Of a DNA stretch of 17,808 nucleotides, positions 1 through 7,196 are shown in pieces. The position numbers and the translations under genes are program-made. Where the stretch lies: contig DAOVHJ010000010.1 of NCBI GenBank assembly GCA_030671945.1, positions 1-17,808 on the forward strand, written 5' to 3'. Source of the DNA: Candidatus Heimdallarchaeota archaeon. GTDB lineage: Archaea; Asgardarchaeota; Heimdallarchaeia; JABLTI01. Position 1 is the first letter of the stretch. Each line of letters opens with the position of its first letter. The notes under the pieces were generated by a model. It searched no databases and was not told where the DNA came from. It saw only the letters and a list, made by a program, of their open reading frames with translations.

Positions 1-353
1 AGTTCATTTGACCAGCGAAATGTTACTTTATCTTCTGTTAATCCAAGCGCTTTATAACCATCAATAAAATATTCACCGGAAATTCGGATTTTCTCCAAAT
101 CACCATCTAGTTTATTATTAACCCAACTATGCCAGTCAGCGAGAAAAATGGTCATATGTACACCTGCATCAACTAAGTCATGCATTTTCATTGCGCAAAG
201 CAAACCATTTCCAATGTGCAGTTTTCCGCTTAACTCGAAACCAATGTAAGCATTTGGTTTCTTTTTCCGTTTGAAGAGAGGTTCTATCTCTTCTTTTTTG
301 ATCACTTCTTCTGCATTTCTCGTGATCACTCGTATTTTTTCTTCCATTTTCAT
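1..353 (-). CDS. tyrS: Tyrosyl-tRNA synthetase, N-terminal part (cut by window edge)
   Basis: This is the first 117 codons of an archaeal-type TyrRS, which charges tRNA-Tyr with tyrosine in the cytoplasm; the rest lies beyond the left edge. The protein begins MKMEEKIRV and reaches the class I nucleotide-binding region YIGFELSGKLHIGNG, followed by FLADWHSWVNNKL and GDLEKIR, all typical of archaeal/eukaryotic TyrRS. The class I HIGH box reads HIGN, so its second histidine is replaced. As I recall, some archaeal TyrRS have HIGT here, so this may be lineage variation rather than loss of activity. I chose the ATG ending at 353 because GAGGAG (363-368 on +) lies nine bases upstream; a second ATG two codons later is possible. 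The family call is firm. Confidence 0.93.
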   Translation of the reverse strand, partial: MKMEEKIRVITRNAEEVIKKEEIEPLFKRKKKPNAYIGFELSGKLHIGNGLLCAMKMHDLVDAGVHMTIFLADWHSWVNNKLDGDLEKIRISGEYFIDGYKALGLTEDKVTFRWSNE

Positions 354-654
354 TTTTTGTAGCTCCTCAATTATCCAGTTCTATTATGCCACAAAACTAA
401 AGGCAACTAGACTTATTCTAGCAGGGGCACAAACACAATAAAGAATCAATGAATGTTTGCACCCTACATATAAGGGTAGGAATAATTCAAGCTCTTTTGC
501 CTCTAGAAAAAAATTGAATCAAATGTTTAAAAAAAGTATCGGTTATCTAGACAATATAAAAAAGAAAATCTCCAAAACATTTCCCTTGACTTGGCACATT
601 TTTTGGTGTGTTTTTAATTGTTCCAGGGATAATTGTTTACATTGCTTTAAGCAA
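354..654. other. Intergenic gap of 301 bp with no convincing gene
   Basis: This gap separates the TyrRS start from the end of the MFS gene, both on the minus strand. Three A-runs (507-513, 529-535 and 558-563) become U-runs in the minus-strand transcript and probably end the ABCE1-MFS message. The part near TyrRS should hold its promoter; CTATTATG at 381-388 and TTATTCTA at 413-420 are possible TATA elements on the minus strand, neither convincing. A small dyad CTAGA/TCTAG lies at 407-421 and ACCCT/AGGGT at 461-477. A 68-codon plus-strand frame starting with TTG at 457 looks random. No tRNA-like or other RNA structure was recognised. Confidence 0.6.
507..563 (-). terminator. Probable poly-U terminator zone of the ABCE1-MFS transcript
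   Basis: Reading the minus strand past the MFS stop codon at 655, three runs of six or seven T occur at 563-558, 535-529 and 513-507. Archaeal RNA polymerase terminates at U-runs without needing a hairpin. The position between two same-strand genes fits the end of the ABCE1-MFS unit. There is no experimental support. Confidence 0.5.
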
Positions 655-1938
655 TTAATTTGAAAGATGTGTTGGTCGAATCTTTTCTTTAAAGGCAAAG
701 CGAATGAGTAGAATATTTATTGTTAGAAAAATTAATTCCAATATACCAACTACAAGAAAGGTTAATCCATAACCATGATTCAATAATAAACCAGCTATAG
801 AAGGTCCAATTGCTATTCCAACATTTCCGAAAAGGGTGAACACACTCATTCCTACGCCATGTTTCTTTGAATTATCTATAGTGTCACCAATTAATGCTAA
901 TGTGGGAGGTGACGTTATACCTGAAAAGATTCCCAAGAGCACTAAAAATATTAACAAAATACTATATGTTGATTTTCCAAAATATCCTAACAAACTTAGA
1001 ATTATACCATAACAACAGCTTCCGATTATTAGAGGTGTATATCGACCAATTTTATCAGAAAGACGTCCAAAAGGATATTGCAATAAAATAAACGGTAGAG
1101 CAAAGATACCAAATGCTATACCTCTATATTTTGCATCTAGACCTAACCCTCCCTCATTAACATCTTGACCTATAATTAATGGTAAAGCAAAAATAATGAT
1201 TCCCATATGTAAACGATCAAGGAAATTAAACAAACTGGGGATAATTATTTTCGGTTTATCTTTAATAAATAACAAACTTTCTTTCAGAGAAGATCTTTCT
1301 TTTACTGTATCTGGATCTTTGAGAAAGAGGATTAATAGTAATACAATTACCATTAGACCGCTAGCAACATAATATGGAACAAATACCCCTGCTTCAGCTA
1401 TAAAACCACCAAGCATTGGTCCTAACCCCATTCCGATTGCTAAGAATACACCATATATACCCATATTTTTTCCACGATTCTTCGGTGTTGATACATCTAA
1501 AATAATAGTAATTAGCATTTGCCAAACCATAATAGAAAAACAACCCTGAATAAATCTGAAGAACAATAAAAGGGCATAATTTAACGTTAAAGTCATAAAA
1601 ATAAAAAATATCGAAGCACCAATACTGCCAATTAATATGAATAGCTTTCTTTTTGCAAATTTATCAGATAATACACCAATTACTAGACCAGCTATAAAAT
1701 AAGCAACATAAACCATTGTATCGAATAACGAAAGCTCGTAAGAACTAATATCAACAAATCGATCCAAAATAAATTCTTGTTCGTTTGAATGGAGAATAGC
1801 TGTTGATGCTACGGCTAATAAGGTAATAATTCCTAGGAAAATTATGTACAGATTTGGATATTTAGTTGGAATTAAAGATTCATCAATTCTATCATCTTTA
1901 ATTTCCTTCTGAAAATCTATAGGTTCCAATTTTTCCAT
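655..1938 (-). CDS. Major facilitator superfamily transporter, drug-exporter-like
   Basis: This is a 427-residue integral membrane protein of the size expected for a 12-helix MFS carrier. A hydrophilic N-terminus of about 28 residues precedes the first helix. Motif A is present twice, as GVLSDKFAKRK (residues 88-98, loop 2-3) and GRLSDKIGRY (291-300, loop 8-9), as expected from the two-fold repeat. The glycine-rich stretch at about 163-180 (GVFLAIGMGLGP) resembles motif C of proton-coupled antiporters, so drug or metabolite export is more likely than uptake; the substrate cannot be told. The ATG is preceded by GGTGA six bases away. It starts only 41 nt after the ABCE1 stop on the same strand and is probably co-transcribed with it. 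A short dyad (1947-1960) overlaps its ribosome binding site. Confidence 0.85.
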   Translation of the reverse strand: MEKLEPIDFQKEIKDDRIDESLIPTKYPNLYIIFLGIITLLAVASTAILHSNEQEFILDRFVDISSYELSLFDTMVYVAYFIAGLVIGVLSDKFAKRKLFILIGSIGASIFFIFMTLTLNYALLLFFRFIQGCFSIMVWQMLITIILDVSTPKNRGKNMGIYGVFLAIGMGLGPMLGGFIAEAGVFVPYYVASGLMVIVLLLILFLKDPDTVKERSSLKESLLFIKDKPKIIIPSLFNFLDRLHMGIIIFALPLIIGQDVNEGGLGLDAKYRGIAFGIFALPFILLQYPFGRLSDKIGRYTPLIIGSCCYGIILSLLGYFGKSTYSILLIFLVLLGIFSGITSPPTLALIGDTIDNSKKHGVGMSVFTLFGNVGIAIGPSIAGLLLNHGYGLTFLVVGILELIFLTINILLIRFAFKEKIRPTHLSN

Positions 1939-1944
1939 TTTAAA

Positions 1945-1960
1945 TCACCATAAATATGGT
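1945..1960 (-). promoter_or_regulatory. SD of the MFS gene within a small dyad
   Basis: The minus-strand mRNA reads ACCATATTTATGGTGATTTAAA just before the ATG. GGTGA (1949-1945) is a good SD six bases from the start. ACCATA and TATGGT (arms 1947-1952 and 1955-1960) could form a six-pair hairpin covering part of it. The hairpin is weak, has a two-base loop and may be chance. Confidence 0.35.
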
Positions 1961-1979
1961 TTATTTTTTAATCTAATTT

Positions 1980-3794
1980 TTAGTTTCGTTCAAAAAAGAA
2001 TTCCCCGCTTTCTCTTTGTTCGCGATCTAACCTACTTCCGCCTTTATTGATCCTTGCTCTCCCAGTTTCAGCATCACGCCTAAAAGTAATATTCAATGTT
2101 TTTAGGAAATTGTTCATTCCATCTCGCTTACCCATTGGTCCTACAGTATACCCTTTCTCTCCTGGTTCTCCTAAGAATAACATGACCCGATCTCCAAGAA
2201 TGTCTGCAATTTGCATATCATGCTCAATGGCTATAACTGAAGCATTGTAAAGACTAGCTGCATTACGAATTATTCTGGCAACTTTAATTCTCTCTTCTAC
2301 ATCCAAAAAAGCAGCTGGTTCATCAATAAGGTAAAGATCTGCTCTCTTTGTAAGACAAGCTCCAATGTATACTCTTTGTAATTCACCACCACTTAGGTCA
2401 TTGACTTGTTTATCAAAAAGATGTTCTATTCCAAGCGGTTGGTAAAAAGTTTGTTTGAGAATTTGTTCACCAGTATATCTTCCGGAAAAATTTGTGATGA
2501 ATTCGTTTACTGTTCCCTTATAATCTCGTGTGATAAATTGTGGTTTATATGATACTGTAGCCATGACATCTGCTGAACCTCTGTCGGGTGTTAAAATCCC
2601 AGCAAGCATTTTTACAAAAGTGGTTTTACCAATTCCATTTTCACCAATAATCACCAGAGTCTCACCCTTATGAACTTGCCCTGGTGAAACCTTCAATCTA
2701 AATTTGTCAAACTTTTTCCAAAGTGTTGTGAATTTAACATAAATTGGTATTGTATCCCATTTTCTTTCCTTTACAACTCGTAGAAATGAAATTCCTTTAC
2801 TCCTAAAAGTGATATTCTCTTCCTTAAGATGACCAGTAAGATAGGCGTTTATTCCACCTTTGACTCCTTTAACTCCTGAAACAACTCCGAAAGCATGAGG
2901 AGTTCCCCAAAGAGCTTGTATCTGATCACTAATATAATCCAAAATAGTTATATCGTGCTCAACAACAAGAACAGTTTTGTCTTGCTTTGCAATCCTGTGG
3001 AAAAGACTCGCTAGTTTCAATCGTTGCTTGATATCTAAGAAATTCCCTGGTTCATCAATGAGATAGACATTTGCATCTTTACTTAAGGCTACAGCAATGG
3101 CAAATCTTTGTCTTTCTCCACCTGATAAATGCTCAAATTTTCTTTCAAGAAAACTCTCTAATTGCAAATCTTTTATCAGTGTTTTAATTTGTCCTAATTC
3201 ATCCTCTCTCTCAAGAATTTCTTGAATTGTTTCTTTTTTATTCAGGTATTTGGAAAGAACTTGCTCTTTATACGAAATTTTCACTCGATTATTTTTCAAT
3301 GATCGAAAATATGCCTTTTGAACTGAGAGTTGCAGATTTGATAAAACATAATTCAAATCTAAATCTTCTATTTGATAGTTTCCTCCATTTGGTACCAATT
3401 TCCCTGAGAGGATTTCCATAACAGTAGTTTTACCAATGCCATTTGCACCAATTAAACCTGTAACTTTACCTTTGACAAGAAACGGTAAACCATACAATCG
3501 AAAGGAATTTTCACCAAATTGATGGATTGGATCATCTTTCAATTCAACAGGTAAACCAACCATCGAAATTGCATGTGTAGGACATACATTAACACAGATA
3601 CCACATGCGATGCACTTCTTACTATTAATTCTTGCTTTTTTCGTCACTTTATCTGGATAAACAACTTTGGTCTTTTTATTTAATGGGCAAATCTTGATAC
3701 ACACATGTCCACAAGTTGCAGGTTGGCAACGATCAAGATTCACAATTGGAATCCTAGTTTTTGTTGATCGTTTGCTCGGAGCATTCTTAGACAT
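1980..3794 (-). CDS. ABCE1 / RNase L inhibitor homologue, ribosome-recycling ATPase
   Basis: ABCE1 splits post-termination ribosomes using ATP, working with aRF1/Pelota. The 604-residue protein has the full domain order. An Fe-S domain carries two four-cysteine sets (C23, C28, C32, C36 and C61, C64, C67, C71). NBD1 has Walker A GANGIGKT (116-123), LSGGERQR (223-230), DE at 247-248 and H280. NBD2 has GENGIGKT (384-391), LSGGELQR (467-474), DE at 491-492 and H525. The tail (RARINKGGSRLDREQ) resembles the eukaryotic and archaeal ABCE1 tail. The family's usual SYLD D-loops are changed to NFLD and AFLD, so the invariant serine is lost twice. A TTG at 3830 would add 12 residues. I prefer the ATG at 3794, because the TATA box at 3842-3848 predicts a start near 3818, downstream of the TTG, and AAGG lies upstream of the ATG. 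It could be a diverged paralogue rather than the sole copy. Confidence 0.95.
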   Translation of the reverse strand: MSKNAPSKRSTKTRIPIVNLDRCQPATCGHVCIKICPLNKKTKVVYPDKVTKKARINSKKCIACGICVNVCPTHAISMVGLPVELKDDPIHQFGENSFRLYGLPFLVKGKVTGLIGANGIGKTTVMEILSGKLVPNGGNYQIEDLDLNYVLSNLQLSVQKAYFRSLKNNRVKISYKEQVLSKYLNKKETIQEILEREDELGQIKTLIKDLQLESFLERKFEHLSGGERQRFAIAVALSKDANVYLIDEPGNFLDIKQRLKLASLFHRIAKQDKTVLVVEHDITILDYISDQIQALWGTPHAFGVVSGVKGVKGGINAYLTGHLKEENITFRSKGISFLRVVKERKWDTIPIYVKFTTLWKKFDKFRLKVSPGQVHKGETLVIIGENGIGKTTFVKMLAGILTPDRGSADVMATVSYKPQFITRDYKGTVNEFITNFSGRYTGEQILKQTFYQPLGIEHLFDKQVNDLSGGELQRVYIGACLTKRADLYLIDEPAAFLDVEERIKVARIIRNAASLYNASVIAIEHDMQIADILGDRVMLFLGEPGEKGYTVGPMGKRDGMNNFLKTLNITFRRDAETGRARINKGGSRLDREQRESGEFFFERN

Positions 3795-3841
3795 TTGAAT
3801 AACCTTGTTTCCTTCGTTAGATTCTAACAATTAAGTTCTTG

Positions 3842-3848
3842 TATTTAT
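3842..3848 (-). promoter_or_regulatory. TATA box for ABCE1
   Basis: The minus strand reads ATAAATA here. With the usual 25-27 nt spacing, transcription would begin near 3818, leaving a leader of about 24 nt that contains GAAGG and AAGG before the ATG at 3794. The palindrome at 3846-3867 overlaps its upstream edge, where TFB would bind. Confidence 0.5.
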
Positions 3849-3867
3849 CTCATCAAAAGATGAGATA
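3846..3867. repeat. Nine-bp palindrome in the ABCE1/GNAT divergent promoter
   Basis: TATCTCATC, AAAA and GATGAGATA form a perfect inverted repeat with a four-base centre. It touches the ABCE1 TATA/BRE region on one side and ends five bases before the GNAT TATA box on the other. This placement suits an operator controlling both directions. A hairpin is less likely to matter, because the expected transcripts start downstream of it on both sides. No regulator gene is adjacent. Confidence 0.6.
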
Positions 3868-3871
3868 GACA

Positions 3872-3880
3872 TTAAATATT
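3872..3880 (+). promoter_or_regulatory. TATA box for the GNAT gene
   Basis: TTAAATATT is centred about 26 nt before position 3902, so the transcript would start within a few bases of the ATG at 3907. No SD precedes that ATG, which fits a nearly leaderless message. Confidence 0.45.
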
Positions 3881-3906
3881 AAAATGTATTAAGCGTATTT
3901 TATTTT

Positions 3907-4371
3907 ATGTTCTCCTTAAGATTAGCAACCAGAGATGACATTCAACAAATAGTTGAATTAAGAATTAAATTCATAAAAGAAATTCGAATTGATACTCCAA
4001 CAGATAAGATGGATGAATATCGAAAAGTAATGAGTAATTATCTCAAGAAAGAAATGTCTTCTGGAAATTTTATAGCTTGGTTAGCTATATCAAACAATGA
4101 AATTATTGCTACAAGTGGATTAATAACTATTCAAAGACAACCTCAACTTTGGAATATGACTGGTCAAGAAGTCTATATCATGAACATGTATACTAAACCC
4201 GAATGGAGAAGGAAGGGGATTGGGACAGCAATTTTAGAGAAGCTAATAGAAGAAGCCAGGAATCGCGGTATTGAAGCTATTAAATTACATGCTACTCCAA
4301 TGGGTAAAACTCTCTATGAAAAAAGAGGATTTAAAATAGCCCATCCTGGTATGTATCTATACTTGGAATAA
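3907..4371 (+). CDS. GNAT-family N-acetyltransferase
   Basis: This is a 154-residue single-domain protein of the GCN5-related fold, which moves an acetyl group from acetyl-CoA to an amine; the substrate is unknown. The N-terminus (SLRLATRDDIQQIVELR) is the usual first strand and helix. The central strand EVYIMNMYTKPEWRRKGIGTAIL contains the acetyl-CoA pyrophosphate loop RRKGIG (about residues 97-102). The final strands include LYEKRGF, the standard C-terminal family signature. It is transcribed divergently from ABCE1 over 112 bp that hold a palindrome and a TATA box. No SD is visible, consistent with a leaderless transcript. It converges on the DUF1295 gene with 19 bp between the stops. Confidence 0.88.
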   Translation: MFSLRLATRDDIQQIVELRIKFIKEIRIDTPTDKMDEYRKVMSNYLKKEMSSGNFIAWLAISNNEIIATSGLITIQRQPQLWNMTGQEVYIMNMYTKPEWRRKGIGTAILEKLIEEARNRGIEAIKLHATPMGKTLYEKRGFKIAHPGMYLYLE

Positions 4372-4383
4372 AAAAAATAAAAA
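4370..4383 (-). terminator. Poly-U terminator of the DUF1295 gene
   Basis: On the minus strand just past the DUF1295 stop (4391), the sequence is five T, one A, then eight T. That is a strong archaeal-type U-rich terminator, and it overlaps the GNAT stop codon. Confidence 0.6.
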
Positions 4384-4390
4384 TGTGGTT

Positions 4391-5314
4391 TCATTTTTTC
4401 GGAAACCAAGGAATAATCATAGAAACGCGTTTAACATAATCCGCATATTCAGGTCTTTTAGCTAATTGTTTCTTCTCAATCAAAGGTATACTAATGAACA
4501 TGAATAAAACAATCATTGCTACAAAACCAGCTATTGTCCACCACCAAGTATAATCAGCAGCTAGAGCGAAGAAAAATAATCCTAACCAGAAACTGATTTC
4601 AGCAAAATAGTTTGGGTGTCTTGAAGCTGCCCATAATCCTACATCCATCACTTTGTTTTTTTCAGGACTCACTTTACAGAAAATTTTCATTTGTTCATCT
4701 GCAATGAATTCGTACCAGGTTGCACCAATGGTTATGATTATTGCAATTACATCTGCCCAATTAAACGCTTTTGTACTAATTGCTATAGCAGGATACATTG
4801 CTACACAACCAAGGAATACAATCAATGTAGGCATCATTTCTAAACCTGTAAAAGCAATTCCCCAAAACAGTTTAGGTTGGTCTTTGCGGTATTTAGTATA
4901 ACGCCAATCTTCATGCTTTATTCCTTTCCATCCTCTAATCCAGTTAAGAGTTAATCTTACACCCCAGAAAGAAACGCAACTTACAACAATTATTTGTCGC
5001 ATTAGTTGAGGACCAGTTGCAGGATTAAGTAGCATCCAATAAACCGCAATAAAAATTGGTTGAACACTCCAATAAGGATCGTAAAAACTGATATTATTGA
5101 AAATAACGCTAAAAATGAACACCACAATTGTCGCACCAACATCAGCAACAAGTGTTATCAATAAAGTATGCCAACCCAATTTTGTTAAACCAAAACCAAT
5201 ACCAAATGCAGCTCCAAAAGCAATTGCATAAACAACAATTACTAGAGCTAAGGATCCAATAAATTTGCTAAAAGAATATTCTGTCTTATCTTCGATAGCT
5301 AGTACTTCTGTCAT
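4391..5314 (-). CDS. DUF1295 (steroid 5-alpha-reductase-like) membrane protein
   Basis: This 307-residue polytopic membrane protein belongs to the DUF1295 family, which is related to steroid 5-alpha reductases and isoprenylcysteine methyltransferases. Members are thought to act on lipids or isoprenoids, but the reaction is not known. Family marks are YDPYWSVQP (78-86), the RLTLNWIRGW and HEDWRY segment (120-139), and the C-terminal cofactor-binding signature GLWAASRHPNYFAE (226-239), followed by further hydrophobic helices and EYADYVKRV near the end. The first 15 residues are hydrophilic. GGAG (5331-5328) lies 13 bases before the ATG, a little far, and TTTATAG at 5347-5353 may contribute a promoter. 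It diverges from the CoA operon and converges with the GNAT gene. Assignment to the family is firm; the function is open. Confidence 0.87.
   Translation of the reverse strand: MTEVLAIEDKTEYSFSKFIGSLALVIVVYAIAFGAAFGIGFGLTKLGWHTLLITLVADVGATIVVFIFSVIFNNISFYDPYWSVQPIFIAVYWMLLNPATGPQLMRQIIVVSCVSFWGVRLTLNWIRGWKGIKHEDWRYTKYRKDQPKLFWGIAFTGLEMMPTLIVFLGCVAMYPAIAISTKAFNWADVIAIIITIGATWYEFIADEQMKIFCKVSPEKNKVMDVGLWAASRHPNYFAEISFWLGLFFFALAADYTWWWTIAGFVAMIVLFMFISIPLIEKKQLAKRPEYADYVKRVSMIIPWFPKK
4394..4399 (+). terminator. Possible terminator of the GNAT gene
   Basis: Six T residues on the plus strand 23 bases past the GNAT stop, inside the 3' end of the convergent DUF1295 gene. Together with the opposite T-run it makes a compact bidirectional termination zone. 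Confidence 0.4.
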
Positions 5315-5434
5315 TTCTGACTAATTTCTCCTGTTAATAGTTGTCATTTATAGTAATAGATTCTAATATTTCTCTCTGTAATAACTTATGGAAATTAAAA
5401 AGTTTTTCTGGTTAAAGAGATTTAGAAGTAATTA

Positions 5435-5445
5435 CTTAAATAAAG
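5435..5445 (+). promoter_or_regulatory. Promoter (TATA box) of the CoA operon
   Basis: CTTAAATAAAG sits about 26 nt before 5466, giving a leader of roughly six bases before the ATG at 5472. The absence of an SD before that ATG fits. It probably drives all six downstream genes, since no gap in the operon exceeds 22 nt. Confidence 0.5.
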
Positions 5446-5471
5446 AGTAGCTTGTAAACAGTTGAAAACTA

Positions 5472-6395
5472 ATGAACACTAAATACTCAAGTAACTGGTC
5501 TGTCCCGGCTCACATTACTGGTTTATTTCAAATAGTAGAAAATGACGATCCACTAAAAATGGGCTCTCGAGGTGCTGGTTTTTCTTTAAGTAAACGAGTT
5601 GTTACAAGAATTTCTCTTAATAAAATCAATGATAATACTCATGAAGTATATTTTAATGCTCAAAAAATAGACGGAGTAGTTAGTTTAGAAGTTGCAAAGA
5701 GTTTCACTGATCAAATTAAAAATTCAGCTTTAATTATTCAACACAAAAGCCCATTACCAATAAAGGCTGGTTTTGGAACAAGTGGTGCAGGAGCTCTTGG
5801 CACTGCCTTTGCATTAAACGAATTCTTTGAAACAAAAATATCTGATGAGGAATTAGGGCAGATAGCTCATACAGCAGAGGTAGTATGTCGAACAGGTCTT
5901 GGTGATGTTATTTCCCAACTACAAGGAGGAGCAGAAATAAGATTGGAACCCGGTGCTCCAGGAGTGGGTGTAATTAAGGAATTTCTTTGGCCTATTGATG
6001 AATTAATCCTTGTTGCTTCTATTGGGACAATGTCTACAAAGGACATTATTACAAGTTCTGAGATGATTGAAAAAATAAACAAATATTCAAAGCAATTACT
6101 TCAAGAATTAAATGAGAAACCTACTTTAGAAGAATTTTTACGAGTTAGCTTTGAATTTGCAGATAAAACGGGATTAATGTCTGAGAAACTAAAGAAATTA
6201 ATTACTTATCTAAGGGAAGATGAATACTCTGCAAGTATGGTTATGTTGGGAGATTCATTATTCGTTGTTGGAGATATTTATGATTTAGAAGAATGTAGTA
6301 ATATTATAGATAATTACAACCCAAACGCTAAAATTTGGATAGATTCCATATCAAATTTAGGACCAATAATTTTGGATACAAAAGTATTTGATTAA
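5472..6395 (+). CDS. Pantoate kinase (GHMP family)
   Basis: Pantoate kinase phosphorylates pantoate to 4-phosphopantoate with ATP, the archaeal alternative to pantothenate kinase. The 307-residue protein is the usual length. It starts with the substrate-binding segment SVPAHITGLF and GSRGAGFSL (31-39). The GHMP ATP-binding motif is KAGFGTSGAGALG (98-110), followed by AFALNE, and then IAHTAEVVCRTGLGDV (131-146), which is characteristic of archaeal pantoate kinases rather than homoserine or mevalonate kinases. It is the first gene of the CoA operon, 19 nt before phosphopantothenate synthetase. These two enzymes together replace bacterial PanC plus CoaA. The ATG has no SD and is probably read from a nearly leaderless message. 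The neighbourhood makes the assignment very safe. Confidence 0.93.
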   Translation: MNTKYSSNWSVPAHITGLFQIVENDDPLKMGSRGAGFSLSKRVVTRISLNKINDNTHEVYFNAQKIDGVVSLEVAKSFTDQIKNSALIIQHKSPLPIKAGFGTSGAGALGTAFALNEFFETKISDEELGQIAHTAEVVCRTGLGDVISQLQGGAEIRLEPGAPGVGVIKEFLWPIDELILVASIGTMSTKDIITSSEMIEKINKYSKQLLQELNEKPTLEEFLRVSFEFADKTGLMSEKLKKLITYLREDEYSASMVMLGDSLFVVGDIYDLEECSNIIDNYNPNAKIWIDSISNLGPIILDTKVFD

Positions 6396-6414
6396 AACAT
6401 AATGGTGTAATTCC

Positions 6415-7194
6415 ATGTCTGAGATACCACCCGATCATCCTCGCTATCTTTCTTTGAAAGAAAGACATGAAATAATTGAAGGGATGCATCAGAAAATTGT
6501 TGCAGAAGCAGGTTTAATTGCTCATGGTAGAGGAGAAGCTTTTGATTATCTGTTAGGAGAGAAAACTCCTGAGTATGCTTTGATTCAAGAAGAAGCTGCA
6601 GTAGCTGTTTTGTTATTGGCAAAACATCCGGTGATATCTATTAATGGTAATGTAGCAGTTATTTGTCCAAAGGAATTAGTTGAACTTGCTGAAAAAACCA
6701 ACGCAAAATTAGAAGTGAATCTTTTTTACCGAACAAAAGAGCGAGAGACAAATATCGAAACTGTTCTAAAAAAAGCTGGTGCAAAAGAAGTTCTAGGAGT
6801 AAATCTAGGAAAAAAAGCAGAGACTATACCAGAAATAACTCATAAACGAAGAATAGTAGATCCTGATGGTATCTTTGTTGCAGATGTAGTTTTTGTGCCA
6901 CTCGAAGATGGAGATAGAACAATGGCTCTGAAAAAAATGGGTAAAACTGTTATATGTGTTGATTTAAATCCACTGTCAAGAACTTCTGTTTGGAGTGACA
7001 TAACAATAGTAAATCATGTAAGAAGAACAACGCAAGAAATGGTTGAGCTAACAGATAAATTAAAAAAACATACAAAAGAAAAATTAACTTCAATTGTAAA
7101 GTGTTATAATAATAATTACATGCTTCAAGAAAGCGTTAAGTTCATGTCTTCCAGATTGCTTGAACTATCTAAACAACAACTAAAGGAAGGATAA
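6415..7194 (+). CDS. 4-phosphopantoate--beta-alanine ligase (phosphopantothenate synthetase)
   Basis: This enzyme joins 4-phosphopantoate to beta-alanine with ATP to give 4'-phosphopantothenate. It is specific to the archaeal CoA pathway. The protein is 259 residues long. Recognisable segments are IPPDHPRYLSLK (4-15), HGRGEAFDYLLGE (37-49), ISINGNVAV (74-82), HKRRIVDPDGIF (143-154) and DLNPLSRT (183-190), followed by DITIVNHVRR. These match the COG1701/DUF137 family throughout. It takes the product of the preceding gene and the beta-alanine from the decarboxylase three genes on. A weak GGTG lies upstream of the ATG; the downstream PanB start is two bases after its stop, with GGAAGG inside its final codons. 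I see nothing missing or truncated. Confidence 0.93.
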   Translation: MSEIPPDHPRYLSLKERHEIIEGMHQKIVAEAGLIAHGRGEAFDYLLGEKTPEYALIQEEAAVAVLLLAKHPVISINGNVAVICPKELVELAEKTNAKLEVNLFYRTKERETNIETVLKKAGAKEVLGVNLGKKAETIPEITHKRRIVDPDGIFVADVVFVPLEDGDRTMALKKMGKTVICVDLNPLSRTSVWSDITIVNHVRRTTQEMVELTDKLKKHTKEKLTSIVKCYNNNYMLQESVKFMSSRLLELSKQQLKEG

Positions 7195-7196
7195 AT

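Noticed and set aside
461..480. CCCTA/TAGGG hairpin in the gap
   Set aside because: Only five base pairs, isolated, with no U-run or gene it would clearly serve.
457..663. A 68-codon plus-strand reading frame in the 301-bp gap
   Set aside because: It begins with TTG without an SD, has biased and low-complexity composition rich in K, N, C and F, overlaps the MFS stop, and resembles no family I know.
3795..3830. TTG at 3830 as ABCE1 start (12 extra residues)
   Set aside because: The predicted transcript start from the TATA box at 3842-3848 is near 3818, after the TTG, and the extra residues are not part of the conserved Fe-S domain.
6392..6622. Minus-strand 76-codon frame across the PoK/PPS junction
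   Set aside because: It is antisense to the conserved PPS N-terminus, with no SD and no family match.
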